Below, one piece after another: positions 18,369 to 27,289 of a stretch of DNA of 51,296 bases (positions are counted from its first letter, which is position 1; each line of letters begins with the position of its first letter). Both the position numbers and the translations under genes were made by a program. The notes under the pieces were generated by a model, which had not been told where the DNA came from, did not search any database, and was given only the letters and a program-made list of their open reading frames with translations. The DNA comes from an uncultured Pelagibacteraceae bacterium. GTDB taxonomy: Bacteria; Pseudomonadota; Alphaproteobacteria; Pelagibacterales; Pelagibacteraceae. Where the stretch lies: contig CACLZS010000008.1 in NCBI GenBank assembly GCA_902611465.1, positions 1 through 51,296 on the forward strand. Direction: 5' to 3'.

Positions 18369-19899
18369 AAATTACTACATTACAACACCAATATATTATC
18401 CATCTGCAAAGCCTCATATGGGTCATGCTTATTCAAGTATTATTGCTGATTTTTTTGCAAGATTAAAAAAAATACAGGGTTTTAATGTTTATTTTTTAAC
18501 TGGTACGGATGAGCATGGACAGAAAATACAACGTGCTGCTGAAGAAAAAAAAATGGATCCATTATTGTTTTGTGATGAAATAAGTAAAACTTTTAGAGAT
18601 CTTTCTGACACATTAAACCTATCAAATAACGATTTTATAAGAACTACAGAGTCTAGACATGCTAAATCTGTTGAAAATCTTTGGAACGTTCTAGAAAAAA
18701 AAGGTGAAATTTACTTATCAAAGTATTCAGGTTGGTATTCTGTCTCAGATGAAGCGTTTTACACAGAAAGTGAAATTGAGGATTTGGATGGCACAAAAAA
18801 AGCAATCACTTCAGGATCCAAAGTAGAGTGGGTAGAAGAAGAGTCTTACTTTTTTAGATTATCTAATTGGCAAGATAAATTGATTGAATTTTATGATAAG
18901 AATCCAGATTTTATATTACCTGAAACAAGAAGAAATGAAGTTGTTAGTTTTGTAAAATCAGGATTAAAAGATTTATCTGTCAGTAGAAAATCTTTCAATT
19001 GGGGTATAAAAGTTCCTTCTAATAAACACCACGTTATATATGTTTGGTTAGATGCTTTAACAAATTATTTAAGTGCTTTGAATTATCCAAATGAAAATGA
19101 TGATTTGTATAAATCTTTTTGGCCTGCAGATCTTCACTTAATAGGTAAAGATATATTAAGATTCCATGCAATTTACTGGCCAGCTTTTTTGTTAGCTGCT
19201 GATATAAAACCACCAAAAAGAGTTTTTGGTCATGGATGGATACTCTCAGGTGATGAAAAAATGTCAAAATCTAAAGGTAATATTTTAGACCCGCTTGAAA
19301 TTATAGACACTTATGGTTTAGATCCTTTGAGATATTATTTAATTAAAGAAGTTTCTTTTGGTAATGATGGAAATATTTCACAAGAAAAATTAGAGTCTTG
19401 TATTAATAGTGATTTGGCTAACAATTATGGAAATCTGTGCCAAAGGGTTTTAGCTTTTTGTGATAAAAATTCTAATTTTGAAGTTCCTGAAAACAATATT
19501 TTTAATGCAGATGATATATTGATCTTGGATCAATACACTAAACATTTTGAAAATTTAATAAAATATTCTGATAATCAGGATGTAAATTTATATATAAATT
19601 TTATTGTTGAACAGTTGTTTGCAGCAAATAAGTATTTTAATGACCAAGAACCTTGGAAAAAGAAGAATGATAAATTAAGGATGAATACTATTATTTATGT
19701 TGCATTGGAGCTCATAAGAAAAGTCACTATATTGCTATATCCAATAATACCAAGTTCTACTCTCAAAGTTTTAGAAATTTTTGGTATAAAGGAGGATAAA
19801 ATTAAATTTGAGACAATTAAAGATAACAATTACTTAAAGAAAGGACTTAAATTAAGTAAATTAGATATATTATTCAAAAAGATTGAAAAACATGATTGA
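18361..19899 (+). CDS. metG: Methionyl-tRNA synthetase
   Basis: The enzyme charges tRNA-Met. The 512-residue protein shows the class I HIGH-type motif as PHMGHAYS near residue 18 and KMSKS within DEKMSKSKGN near residue 300. It is of the form without a zinc knuckle (GWYSVSDEAFYTESE) and without the C-terminal EMAP-like dimer domain. The start is a GTG at 18361, overlapping holB by 8 bases; the N-terminus MNKNYYITTPIYYPS fits the family exactly. Confidence 0.96.
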   Translation: MNKNYYITTPIYYPSAKPHMGHAYSSIIADFFARLKKIQGFNVYFLTGTDEHGQKIQRAAEEKKMDPLLFCDEISKTFRDLSDTLNLSNNDFIRTTESRHAKSVENLWNVLEKKGEIYLSKYSGWYSVSDEAFYTESEIEDLDGTKKAITSGSKVEWVEEESYFFRLSNWQDKLIEFYDKNPDFILPETRRNEVVSFVKSGLKDLSVSRKSFNWGIKVPSNKHHVIYVWLDALTNYLSALNYPNENDDLYKSFWPADLHLIGKDILRFHAIYWPAFLLAADIKPPKRVFGHGWILSGDEKMSKSKGNILDPLEIIDTYGLDPLRYYLIKEVSFGNDGNISQEKLESCINSDLANNYGNLCQRVLAFCDKNSNFEVPENNIFNADDILILDQYTKHFENLIKYSDNQDVNLYINFIVEQLFAANKYFNDQEPWKKKNDKLRMNTIIYVALELIRKVTILLYPIIPSSTLKVLEIFGIKEDKIKFETIKDNNYLKKGLKLSKLDILFKKIEKHD

Positions 19900-20653
19900 C
19901 TCACATTGTCACCTAGATCACGAACCTTTAGTTCAAAATATTGAGGATATTTTAGCAAAATGCAAAAAGGAAGGTGTTTTAAAAGTATTAACAATATCAA
20001 CAACATTAAATGGGTTTTCTAAAATTTTAGAGATTGTAGACAAAGATGAAATGATATTTGGAACTTTTGGTATACATCCCCATGAAACTAACAATGATCA
20101 AGTATCAAAAGATGAAATAATTAAAAAAATTAAATCAAATGATAAAATAATTGGAGTAGGTGAGTCAGGTTTAGATTTTTATTATAATAATAGTGACAAA
20201 GATAAACAAATAGCTAGTTTTAAAAATCATATAGATGCAGCATTAGAATTAGACATACCTTTAATTGTTCATTCTAGAAATGCCGAAGTTGAAACATATG
20301 AAATATTAAAAAATTCTAACAAGAATTTAAAAATACTTATGCATTGTTTTACAGGATCCTTATCATTTGCATTGAAATTAATGGAACTAAACACCTACTT
20401 TTCGGCAAGTGGTATTATTACATTTAAGAATAGCACTGATCTTCAAAATACTTTTAAAGAATTACCATTAGAAAGATTGCTAATAGAAACAGACAGTCCT
20501 TTTTTAGCACCTGAACCAATGAGAGGTAAGAAAAATGAACCATCTTTTGTTCGTTACACATTAAAAAAATTATCAGAATTAAAAAATGTTGATATGGGAG
20601 AGCTGGATAAAGTTACTACTGAAAATTTTAATAGATTATTCTTAAATAAATGA
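19892..20653 (+). CDS. TatD-family metal-dependent hydrolase
   Basis: This TIM-barrel metallohydrolase belongs to the TatD DNase family. The protein opens MIDSHCHLDHEP with the two metal-binding His of HXH. It contains GVGESGLDFYY (Glu ligand), VHSRNAE (His), MHCFTGS (His) and LIETDSPFLAPEP (catalytic Asp). I use the ATG at 19892, which starts right at the first strand (253 residues); a TTG at 19883 would add three residues. The start lies inside the last codons of metG. Relatives show 3'-5' exonuclease or D-aminoacyl-tRNA deacylase activities. Confidence 0.92.
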   Translation: MIDSHCHLDHEPLVQNIEDILAKCKKEGVLKVLTISTTLNGFSKILEIVDKDEMIFGTFGIHPHETNNDQVSKDEIIKKIKSNDKIIGVGESGLDFYYNNSDKDKQIASFKNHIDAALELDIPLIVHSRNAEVETYEILKNSNKNLKILMHCFTGSLSFALKLMELNTYFSASGIITFKNSTDLQNTFKELPLERLLIETDSPFLAPEPMRGKKNEPSFVRYTLKKLSELKNVDMGELDKVTTENFNRLFLNK

Positions 20654-21423
20654 GCTTAAAATTTACCATTTTAGGTTGTGGAAGCTCATTAGGCATACCA
20701 CGAATTGATGGATACTATGGAAGTTGTGATCCGAAGAATAAAAAAAATATACGAACAAGATGTTCAGCTCTTGTAAGCTCTAAAAACTTAAACATTCTAA
20801 TTGATACATCTCCAGATTTAAAATCTCAATTATTAAAAAATAAAGTTAAAAATATTGATACAGTTTTTTATACTCATTCTCATGCTGATCAAACACATGG
20901 AATTAATGAGCTTAGGGTTTTTTCTTTAAAAAATAGAAAAAAAATACCAATTTATGCAGATACAATTACAAAGGAAAATCTTAAAAATACTTTTGGTTAT
21001 TGTTTCAAAGATTATAAAAATTATCCATCTATACTTGATGCCAGAATATTAAAGAAAAAACATTTGCTTAAAGACTCAAAAAAACAAATTATTATTAAAT
21101 CCTTAAAGGTTCATCATGGTTCAATAAAAAGTATTTGTTATATAATTAATGGCAAATGTGCTTATGCACCTGATGTGAACAAAATTGATAACAAAGATTT
21201 AAAATATCTTAAAAATTTAAAATACCTTATTGTAGATTGTTTAAGATATAATTTTCATCCAACCCATTTTAATTTAGAGGATGTTTTGAAATTAATTAAT
21301 AAAATTAAGCCAAAGAAAACAATTCTAACAAATTTAAGTAACGAAATTGACTATAGTGAAATAAAAAAATTGCTACCTAAAAATGTAACTCCTGCTCATG
21401 ATGGCTTGACTATATTAATTTAA
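20650..21423 (+). CDS. MBL-fold metallohydrolase (PhnP-like)
   Basis: The 257-residue metallo-beta-lactamase fold protein has GCGSSLGIPRIDG at the N-terminus and the metal motif THSHADQTHGI near residue 76, followed by later His residues (HHGS, DVNK, FHPTHF). The usual HXHXDH reads HXHXDQ-T-H, a variant I recall in alphaproteobacterial relatives of this operon. Substrates may be phosphodiesters such as cyclic ribose phosphates, but that is inferred from PhnP. It overlaps tatD by 4 bases and the convergent glutathione peroxidase by 9 bases. Confidence 0.85.
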   Translation: MSLKFTILGCGSSLGIPRIDGYYGSCDPKNKKNIRTRCSALVSSKNLNILIDTSPDLKSQLLKNKVKNIDTVFYTHSHADQTHGINELRVFSLKNRKKIPIYADTITKENLKNTFGYCFKDYKNYPSILDARILKKKHLLKDSKKQIIIKSLKVHHGSIKSICYIINGKCAYAPDVNKIDNKDLKYLKNLKYLIVDCLRYNFHPTHFNLEDVLKLINKIKPKKTILTNLSNEIDYSEIKKLLPKNVTPAHDGLTILI

Positions 21424-21963
21424 CAGGCTTTCTATTTTTTTTGTTATTTTATTTGATGTTGGCTTTGTTAAAGATGCATATGTATCTTCAATTTTACCCT
21501 CTTTATTTACTAATATTTTATAAAAATTCCATTTTGGAACAGCAGATTTTCCATGGTTAGCTTTAGCCCATTTATAAATTTCATGAGCATTTTCACCTTT
21601 TACATCAGTTATTTCTGCAAGTGGAAAGTCAATATTAAAATTAATCTCACAAAACTCTTTAATATCATTATTATTTTTCTTCTCCTGATTAAATGAATTT
21701 GACGGTATGCCTAGTACAATTAAACCTTTATCTCTATATTTATTCCATAATTCTTGCATGTCAGCATATTGTTTTGTAAATCCACAATAACTTGCTGTAT
21801 TTACAATCAGAACAGGTTTACCTTTAAAATCTTTAAAATCTATTACGTCCCCTGTGATACTGTTGATTTTAAAATCAAAAAAGATTTTTTCATACTCAGC
21901 ATGCGATGTACTTTTAAAAAAAAACATAATTATAGTAAGCCCAATTATTAATAAGTTTTTCAT
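21415..21963 (-). CDS. Glutathione peroxidase family protein, exported
   Basis: This thiol peroxidase reduces hydroperoxides. The 182-residue protein has a hydrophobic N-terminal signal (about 1-22, ending SHA) and the GPx core: VNTASYCGFTKQYADMQELW with peroxidatic Cys (not selenocysteine), the Gln-loop IPSNSFNQE, and the Trp of VPKWNFYKILV, completing the Cys-Gln-Trp site. A second Cys in IKEFCEINF could be the resolving residue. It lies 8 bases beyond nhaA on the same strand. Confidence 0.9.
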   Translation of the reverse strand: MKNLLIIGLTIIMFFFKSTSHAEYEKIFFDFKINSITGDVIDFKDFKGKPVLIVNTASYCGFTKQYADMQELWNKYRDKGLIVLGIPSNSFNQEKKNNNDIKEFCEINFNIDFPLAEITDVKGENAHEIYKWAKANHGKSAVPKWNFYKILVNKEGKIEDTYASLTKPTSNKITKKIESLLN

Positions 21964-21971
21964 TATTTAAA

Positions 21972-23144
21972 TTATCTATTTGGTGTAAGTAGTATTAAAA
22001 AGTATCCAAATAAAGTGGATAATAATGACCCAGTCAAAACTCCAATCTTTACACCATCCATATATTGCAAATTATCTGCAAATGCCAAATTTCCAACAAA
22101 TAAACTCATTGTAAAACCAATTCCTGTTAAAACTCCGACTCCATAAAAATTATACCAACTTGTATTACTTGGCATTTGAGCAATTTTTAATTTAATCGAC
22201 ACATATGAAAATGCAAATACACCCAATTGTTTTCCAACAAACAATCCAAGAACTATTCCTAAAGGGACTTTATCTAGTAAAGATGAAAAGGATAAACCCT
22301 CTAATGACACACCTGCATTTGCAAAAGCAAAAATAGGCATTATTCCAAATGCAACATAAGGACTTATTGCATGCTCTACCTTAATCAAAAGTGAAAAATC
22401 TTTATCTTTTTTTCTATGAGGAATTGTCATCGCTAGTAATACACCAGCGATAGTTGCGTGTATTCCTGAATTATGAGTAAAATCCCATAAGAAAATTCCA
22501 ACTATTAAATAAGGTAGAAATTTTTTTACATTAAATTTATTTATAACTAATAGAATAATAAATGCTAAAAGCATCAAAGATAAATATTTAATGCTTAAAT
22601 CACCAGAGTAAAACAAAGCTATTATAACTATTGCTCCAAGATCATCAATAATTGCTAAGGCCGTTAAAAATACTTTTAAAGAAAGAGGTACTCTACTTCC
22701 TAATAATGATAATACACCTAAAGAGAAAGCAATATCTGTAGCTGAAGGTATCGCCCAACCTTTTAATGTTTCTCCATCTCCTAGATTTATAAAAACATAT
22801 ATTAGTGCAGGAATTAACATTCCTCCTATCGCTGCAATTATTGGAAGTAGGGCTTGTTTAATATTCGACAATTCACCCTGTAAAAATTCTCTTTTAATTT
22901 CAAGTGTTACGAAAAAGAAAAATATTGCCATTAATGCATCATTTATCCAATGCAAAACTGAAAGCTTAATACCGAAATTATTTATTCCAATAAATAAATA
23001 CTTTTCTAATGTTGAGAAATATAACGTCGACAATTCAGAATTACTAATAATCAAGGCAATAATTGCTGCAAAAAAAAGAACTATCCCACTTGCGGCTTCA
23101 AGTTTAAAAAATGATACAAAACCTTTTGTAATTTTTTGAAACAT
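21972..23144 (-). CDS. nhaA: Na+/H+ antiporter NhaA
   Basis: NhaA exchanges cytoplasmic Na+ for periplasmic protons and controls pH and sodium, a sensible function in a seawater organism. The 390-residue protein has about 12 hydrophobic helices. The family motif ALAIIDDLGAIVIIALFY carries the paired Asp used for ion binding, and SATDIAFSLGVLSLLG, GVLTGIGFTMSLFVGNLAF and ALMAIFFFFVTLEIKREF are all typical. Length matches E. coli NhaA (388). Confidence 0.97.
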   Translation of the reverse strand: MFQKITKGFVSFFKLEAASGIVLFFAAIIALIISNSELSTLYFSTLEKYLFIGINNFGIKLSVLHWINDALMAIFFFFVTLEIKREFLQGELSNIKQALLPIIAAIGGMLIPALIYVFINLGDGETLKGWAIPSATDIAFSLGVLSLLGSRVPLSLKVFLTALAIIDDLGAIVIIALFYSGDLSIKYLSLMLLAFIILLVINKFNVKKFLPYLIVGIFLWDFTHNSGIHATIAGVLLAMTIPHRKKDKDFSLLIKVEHAISPYVAFGIMPIFAFANAGVSLEGLSFSSLLDKVPLGIVLGLFVGKQLGVFAFSYVSIKLKIAQMPSNTSWYNFYGVGVLTGIGFTMSLFVGNLAFADNLQYMDGVKIGVLTGSLLSTLFGYFLILLTPNR

Positions 23145-23146
23145 AT

Positions 23147-23656
23147 TTAGTTTACAAGATCTTTAATAAAGAGTTTTAAATCCAGCAGAGTTTCGTAAAA
23201 ACTATCAAATAAAGGAACTATACCAGGAAATACATTTGATAAATTATATTTAAACGTATCTAATAAAAAAATTAGACCTAATAAAGATATTACAAAAATT
23301 ACAAAATATATAAATATCACCTTAAGTTTGACACCTTTCTCATAATCAACTCTTTCATTATCTTTTTCAGTTTCTGAGTCATCAACTTTTATTCCTGATA
23401 TGGCTTTTTTATTTATATCTGAAATGTCCTCATCATTAACTTTTTCCTTAATTTCATTATCATTTTTAGAAGTATTAATATCTATTTCAGAGTTTTTGTC
23501 TTCAGATAATTTTTGTACATCAGAATTTTTATTTAAAGTAATTTTATAGTGCCAGATATGATCACAATTACCACACTTAAGTATTCTACCATTTTCAGGT
23601 ATTAATTTTCCATCAAGGTTGAATTTTTTATTACAATTGGGACATTCTATGATCAT
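23147..23656 (-). CDS. MJ0042-type zinc-ribbon membrane protein
   Basis: I place the start at the ATG at 23656, giving MIIECPNCNKKFNLDG. The frame stays open upstream to 23779, but that stretch overlaps tRNA-Pro and does not look like protein. Residues 5-30 form a zinc ribbon (CPNC...CGNC, with WHYKI after it). An acidic, low-complexity linker (about 40-105) follows, then one membrane helix (about 111-133, VIFIYFVIFVISLLGLIFLL) and a short tail. Proteins with this layout are common next to alphaproteobacterial cell-division or protein-export genes; function unknown. It sits 2 bases upstream of nhaA. Confidence 0.85.
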   Translation of the reverse strand: MIIECPNCNKKFNLDGKLIPENGRILKCGNCDHIWHYKITLNKNSDVQKLSEDKNSEIDINTSKNDNEIKEKVNDEDISDINKKAISGIKVDDSETEKDNERVDYEKGVKLKVIFIYFVIFVISLLGLIFLLDTFKYNLSNVFPGIVPLFDSFYETLLDLKLFIKDLVN

Positions 23657-23751
23657 ATGATCTCTTATAGCATTAAATATCAAATTTATTATAAATTTGT
23701 AACTAATATAACCTTTGAATTTTGTTTTATCTGCTGTATTAGTACAGCAAT

Positions 23752-23828
<77 letters not shown>

Positions 23829-23834
23829 CTGTTT

Positions 23835-24116
23835 ATGAAAAAAGCAAAAATCTACAAACCATCTAAAACTGCTATGCAGTCAGGTATGAAAAAGTTTAAT
23901 AAATGGATTATAGAATTTATTACTAAAGATCCTGGTAAAAACCCACTTATGGGTTGGGAAAGTTCTTCGGATACATATTCAGAATTAAATTTAGAATTTA
24001 AATCTAAAGATTTGGCTATTGAGTATGCTAAAAAAAATAATATTGATTTTGAAGTCATTGAGCCACAAAAAAGAAAATTAACTAAAAAATCCTACGCAGA
24101 TAATTTTATAAAATAA
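23835..24116 (+). CDS. NADH dehydrogenase accessory subunit, NDUFS4-like
   Basis: The 93-residue protein matches the ETC complex I NDUFS4 family: [14 protein letters not shown] at the N-terminus, [24 protein letters not shown] in the middle and the C-terminal [23 protein letters not shown]. In alphaproteobacteria and mitochondria this small subunit stabilises the NADH-oxidising arm of complex I. It lies 6 bases downstream of tRNA-Pro and its stop overlaps the start of the transporter gene by 1 base. Confidence 0.9.
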   Translation: MKKAKIYKPSKTAMQSGMKKFNKWIIEFITKDPGKNPLMGWESSSDTYSELNLEFKSKDLAIEYAKKNNIDFEVIEPQKRKLTKKSYADNFIK

Positions 24117-25117
24117 TGTTCAGGTTTTTTACAATAAAAAAATGGTATTTATGGTCATGGGTTGGATCATTTGTAATTTTGTCCTCTTTATGGGTACAGG
24201 TAAAAATTGATGTTAAAATAAACGAGTGGTTTGGTGAATTTTATGACATGATCCAAAAGGCACTAGGTGCGCCTAATGCTATTACAATTGAAGAATATTG
24301 GGCTAGTTTATTTTCATTTATTATACTTGCAGCTATGTATGTGGGAGTTGCTGTTATTGTAAGTTATTTTACTTCACATTATTTGTTTAGATGGAGAACT
24401 GCTATGGTTGAATATTATCATAGCGTTTATGAAAAAGCTCGAAAAATTGAAGGGGCCTCACAGAGAGTTCAAGAGGACACTATTAAATTTTCAAGAATAA
24501 TGGAGTCTTTAGGAACAAGTTTAATAGAAGCAATAATGATATTAGTTGAATTCATGCCAATTTTATTTGGTTTAAGTATTGGAATACCAATATTCTTTTT
24601 TGGAGATTGGGAGTATGGTTTAATTGTGGGAGCTCTTCTATGGTCCATAGGTGGTACAATTTTTTTAATTATTTTAGGATTAATATTAAGATTAGTCGGT
24701 GTTGAATATGATCTTCAAAAAAAAGAGGCTGCTTATAGAAAAATCTTAGTTATTGCTGAGGATGATGGTACTGTAAGACCAAAGACAATAGATGAATTAT
24801 TCGATGATGTTAGAAGCATTCATTTTTTAAGTTATATTAGATATTTATATTTTAATATTGGAAGAATTGCATACTTGCAAGCTAATGTATTATCTGCATA
24901 TGTCTTTCTTGCACCTGCTATAGTTGCAGGTGTTGTTACTCTTGGAGTAATGCAACAGATCATAAGAGCATTTGGTCGTGTAGAAGGATCTATGCAGTAT
25001 ATCTTAAAAGCATGGCCAACAATTATTGAACTGGCAAGTGTTTACAAAAGACTAAGAGAGTTTGAATATAAGTTACAAATTGAAGATAAAATAAGTGAGA
25101 GTGAATATAAAACATAA
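24116..25117 (+). CDS. SbmA/BacA-like peptide transporter family protein
   Basis: The 333-residue inner-membrane protein has six to seven helices. Family features seen: WVQVKIDVKINEWFGEFYDMIQ near the N-terminus, the LFRWRTAMVEYYHSVY segment near residue 92, NPQRVQED-like ASQRVQEDT near 118, and the C-terminal IIRAFGRVEGSMQYILKAWPTIIELASVYKRLREFE. SbmA/BacA proteins move peptides and related antibiotics inward using the proton gradient and lack their own ATPase domain, as here. It is shorter than E. coli SbmA (406). Natural substrate here is unknown. Confidence 0.85.
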   Translation: MFRFFTIKKWYLWSWVGSFVILSSLWVQVKIDVKINEWFGEFYDMIQKALGAPNAITIEEYWASLFSFIILAAMYVGVAVIVSYFTSHYLFRWRTAMVEYYHSVYEKARKIEGASQRVQEDTIKFSRIMESLGTSLIEAIMILVEFMPILFGLSIGIPIFFFGDWEYGLIVGALLWSIGGTIFLIILGLILRLVGVEYDLQKKEAAYRKILVIAEDDGTVRPKTIDELFDDVRSIHFLSYIRYLYFNIGRIAYLQANVLSAYVFLAPAIVAGVVTLGVMQQIIRAFGRVEGSMQYILKAWPTIIELASVYKRLREFEYKLQIEDKISESEYKT

Positions 25118-25120
25118 TTA

Positions 25121-26065
25121 ATGAAGTTAACTAAGGAATTATTAAATAATCTTATAGAAATAACCTCAAATTCTGCAATTGCTTGTTTTCCGTATATTGG
25201 AAAGAATGAAAAGATATTAGCAGATAAAGCTGCAACAGATGTAATGAGAGAGCAATTTAATAAATTAAATATTAAAGGTAAAGTTGTGATAGGTGAAGGT
25301 GAACTTGATGAAGCACCAATGCTTTATATTGGTGAAGAACTAGGAAGAGGAAATGGACCAGAGATAGATATTGCAGTTGACCCAGTTGAGGGTACTAATT
25401 TTGTTGCAAAAAATCTACCCGGTTCAATGTCAGTTCTAGCCGTAGCAGAAAAAGGGAAATTATTAAATGCACCTGAAACTTATATGGAAAAAATTGCTAC
25501 TGGTAGTCATGTACCTAAAGGTAGCATGGATATTGATTTTACTGTTGAAAAAAATATTAATATTTATTCTGATATAACAAATAAAAAAAAATCAGAGATT
25601 ACAGTTTGCATTCTTAATAGACCAAGACATAGTAAAATTATAAGCGAATTAAAAAGGTTAGATGTTAATGTAAAACCTATTACCGATGGAGATGTATCTG
25701 GCGCTTTACTTGTTTCTGATAAAAAATATAATGTTGATATTTTCATGGGTATTGGTGGTGGCCCAGAAGGCGTAATAGCAGCCGCCGCATTAGACTCATT
25801 AAATTGTAATTTTCAAGGTAGATTTTTATTTAAAACTGATACTGACATAAAAAGAGCAAAAGATATGGGCATAGAAGATTTAAATAAAAAATATGAAATT
25901 AATGAAATAGTGAGTGGAGAAAGTTTTTTTTGTGCAACAGGAATTACCTCAGGAGAATTAATGAATGGTGTAATTAAGGAAGACAATAATTATATAACTG
26001 AGACAATTTTTACTTATAATAAATCTGCTTTAAAAGTTATAAAAAAAAAGATTTCACTTACTTGA
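25121..26065 (+). CDS. glpX: Class II fructose-1,6-bisphosphatase GlpX
   Basis: GlpX hydrolyses fructose-1,6-bisphosphate to fructose-6-phosphate in gluconeogenesis. The 314-residue protein has the lithium-sensitive phosphatase fold with VIGEGELDEAPMLYIGEE (about 54-71), metal-binding VDPVEGTN (about 88-95) and later ITDGDVSGAL and MGIGGGPEGVIAAAAL, all GlpX hallmarks. Length is typical. It follows the transporter by 3 bases and precedes tRNA-Glu by 35. Confidence 0.95.
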   Translation: MKLTKELLNNLIEITSNSAIACFPYIGKNEKILADKAATDVMREQFNKLNIKGKVVIGEGELDEAPMLYIGEELGRGNGPEIDIAVDPVEGTNFVAKNLPGSMSVLAVAEKGKLLNAPETYMEKIATGSHVPKGSMDIDFTVEKNINIYSDITNKKKSEITVCILNRPRHSKIISELKRLDVNVKPITDGDVSGALLVSDKKYNVDIFMGIGGGPEGVIAAAALDSLNCNFQGRFLFKTDTDIKRAKDMGIEDLNKKYEINEIVSGESFFCATGITSGELMNGVIKEDNNYITETIFTYNKSALKVIKKKISLT

Positions 26066-26100
26066 TTAATTGAAAAAATTACAATAAAAGATCCACCAAT

Positions 26101-26175
26101 GGTCCCTTCGTCTATCGGTTAGGACACATGGTTTTCATCCATGAAAGAGGGGTTCGATTCCCCTAGGGACCGCCA
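26101..26175 (+). tRNA. tRNA-Glu (anticodon UUC)
   Basis: The 75-base cloverleaf has acceptor GGTCCCT/AGGGACC, D arm CGTCTATCGGTTAGGACA, anticodon stem CATGG/CCATG with loop TTTTCAT (anticodon TTC), T arm GGGGTTCGATTCCCC, discriminator G and encoded CCA at 26173-26175. The next base begins the stop codon of the convergent bamE, so there is no spacer at all. Confidence 0.97.
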
Positions 26176-26628
26176 TTATTTTTTTCTTCTAGTTGGAGCA
26201 TTAATTTTGTTTCTCAATGTTGACAATAGATTATAAACAAAATTGTCCTGTGCAAATTTTTTCTTGGTTTTTTTCTCCGCTATTTTAATATCATTCATAT
26301 CATTAAGATCTAATAATGTCTTATCTTTAACTAAACCCATATTATTAAATTCAATAATTAAAATATTATTTGTCGAAATATTTTTTTTACCCAATTTAAA
26401 TAATGATTGATTAGTTTTTTTTCTTTCAAAATAAAGCCATGTATCATTAAAAGTACTCTTAGAAGATGCTGGACCTATTATTTTTCTCACATCATTTTTG
26501 TTGCTTTTATTAAGTTCTATTTTATCAATTTTTGTGTCTACAAATCTAAATCCGTGAAGATTTGAAACTTTATTTATTGAGCAATTAAGTGTAAAAAAAA
26601 ATATAATAAGAAGAAATAAATTTCTCAT
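26176..26628 (-). CDS. bamE: Outer-membrane assembly lipoprotein BamE (SmpA/OmlA)
   Basis: BamE is a lipoprotein of the BAM complex that inserts beta-barrel proteins into the outer membrane. The 150 residues start with a lipoprotein signal (LIIFFFTLNCS, Cys16) and then show the SmpA/OmlA domain: IELNKSNKNDVRKIIGPASSKSTFNDTWLYFERK, about residues 37-70, where KxDVxxxxGxPS...WYY is the family pattern. A Lys/Arg-rich tail follows. Its ATG directly abuts the ATG of the divergent CBP3-like gene (CATATG). Confidence 0.9.
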   Translation of the reverse strand: MRNLFLLIIFFFTLNCSINKVSNLHGFRFVDTKIDKIELNKSNKNDVRKIIGPASSKSTFNDTWLYFERKKTNQSLFKLGKKNISTNNILIIEFNNMGLVKDKTLLDLNDMNDIKIAEKKTKKKFAQDNFVYNLLSTLRNKINAPTRRKK

Positions 26629-27102
26629 ATGCGTATAAATTATATAAATATTTACAATAATTTAGTTAGATTAACTAGAAATAAAAATCTTTATAAAACT
26701 TTAAAAAATAAGGATACATTTTCTGATAGACTTATAATACTTTTGTTTCACTTTGCCTTCTTTCTAAAAGTTTATAAAGAGGAAGTTTCTAAAAAGGAGG
26801 TACAAGATATTTTTGATTTTGTAATCAGACAAATAGAATTATCAATAAGAGAGATTGGTTATGGAGATGTTTCTGTAAACAAAAAAATGAAAGATTACGT
26901 AAATCTACTTTTTTCGATTATAGAAATTGTAGACACTTGGGATACACTGCAAAATGCCAAAAAGATATCTTTAATTGCTGATTATATTAATATAGATATA
27001 CATAATGATTTAATTGTTAAGTATTTTGATAAATTTCGAGAATTTCTAGTAAAAAACTCTTTAAAAATCTTTACAAAAGATATATTAGAATTTAAATTTT
27101 AA
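26629..27102 (+). CDS. Ubiquinol-cytochrome c chaperone (CBP3/UQCC1) family protein
   Basis: The 157-residue protein shows the CBP3 family pattern: an N-terminal [20 protein letters not shown], then [21 protein letters not shown] (about 30-50), [20 protein letters not shown] and the motif [15 protein letters not shown] (about 83-97). In mitochondria CBP3 assists translation and assembly of cytochrome b in the bc1 complex; alphaproteobacterial relatives sit next to bamE, as here. Conservation begins in the first residues, so the ATG at 26629 is the right start even though it touches the bamE start. Confidence 0.85.
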   Translation: MRINYINIYNNLVRLTRNKNLYKTLKNKDTFSDRLIILLFHFAFFLKVYKEEVSKKEVQDIFDFVIRQIELSIREIGYGDVSVNKKMKDYVNLLFSIIEIVDTWDTLQNAKKISLIADYINIDIHNDLIVKYFDKFREFLVKNSLKIFTKDILEFKF

Positions 27103-27104
27103 TT

Positions 27105-27284
27105 ATGGCTGTACCAAAACGAAAAACATCGAGATCTAGAGCGGGAAAAAGACGATCTCATATAAAATTTTCCTCAAAAAATATAATAGAGGATAAAAAA
27201 TCTGGTGAATACAGATTATCTCATCATTTAGATTTGAAAACAGGTTTATACAAAGGCAGACAAGTTTTAGACAAAAAAGATTAA
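27105..27284 (+). CDS. rpmF: Large ribosomal subunit protein bL32
   Basis: This 59-residue gene begins [19 protein letters not shown] and continues through [21 protein letters not shown] to a TAA at 27282-27284. The [11 protein letters not shown] opening and the C-terminal GxYxGRQV segment identify bL32. No CXXC zinc motif is present, as is usual in alphaproteobacteria. It lies 2 bases after the CBP3-like gene and 5 before plsX, the standard rpmF-plsX pair. Confidence 0.97.
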   Translation: MAVPKRKTSRSRAGKRRSHIKFSSKNIIEDKKSGEYRLSHHLDLKTGLYKGRQVLDKKD

Positions 27285-27289
27285 GTATT

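Noticed and set aside
20860-20910. Loss of a metal ligand in the MBL-fold enzyme (HXHXDQ)
   Set aside because: The D-Q-T-H-G form appears to be usual in alphaproteobacterial relatives, so it was not reported as a defect.
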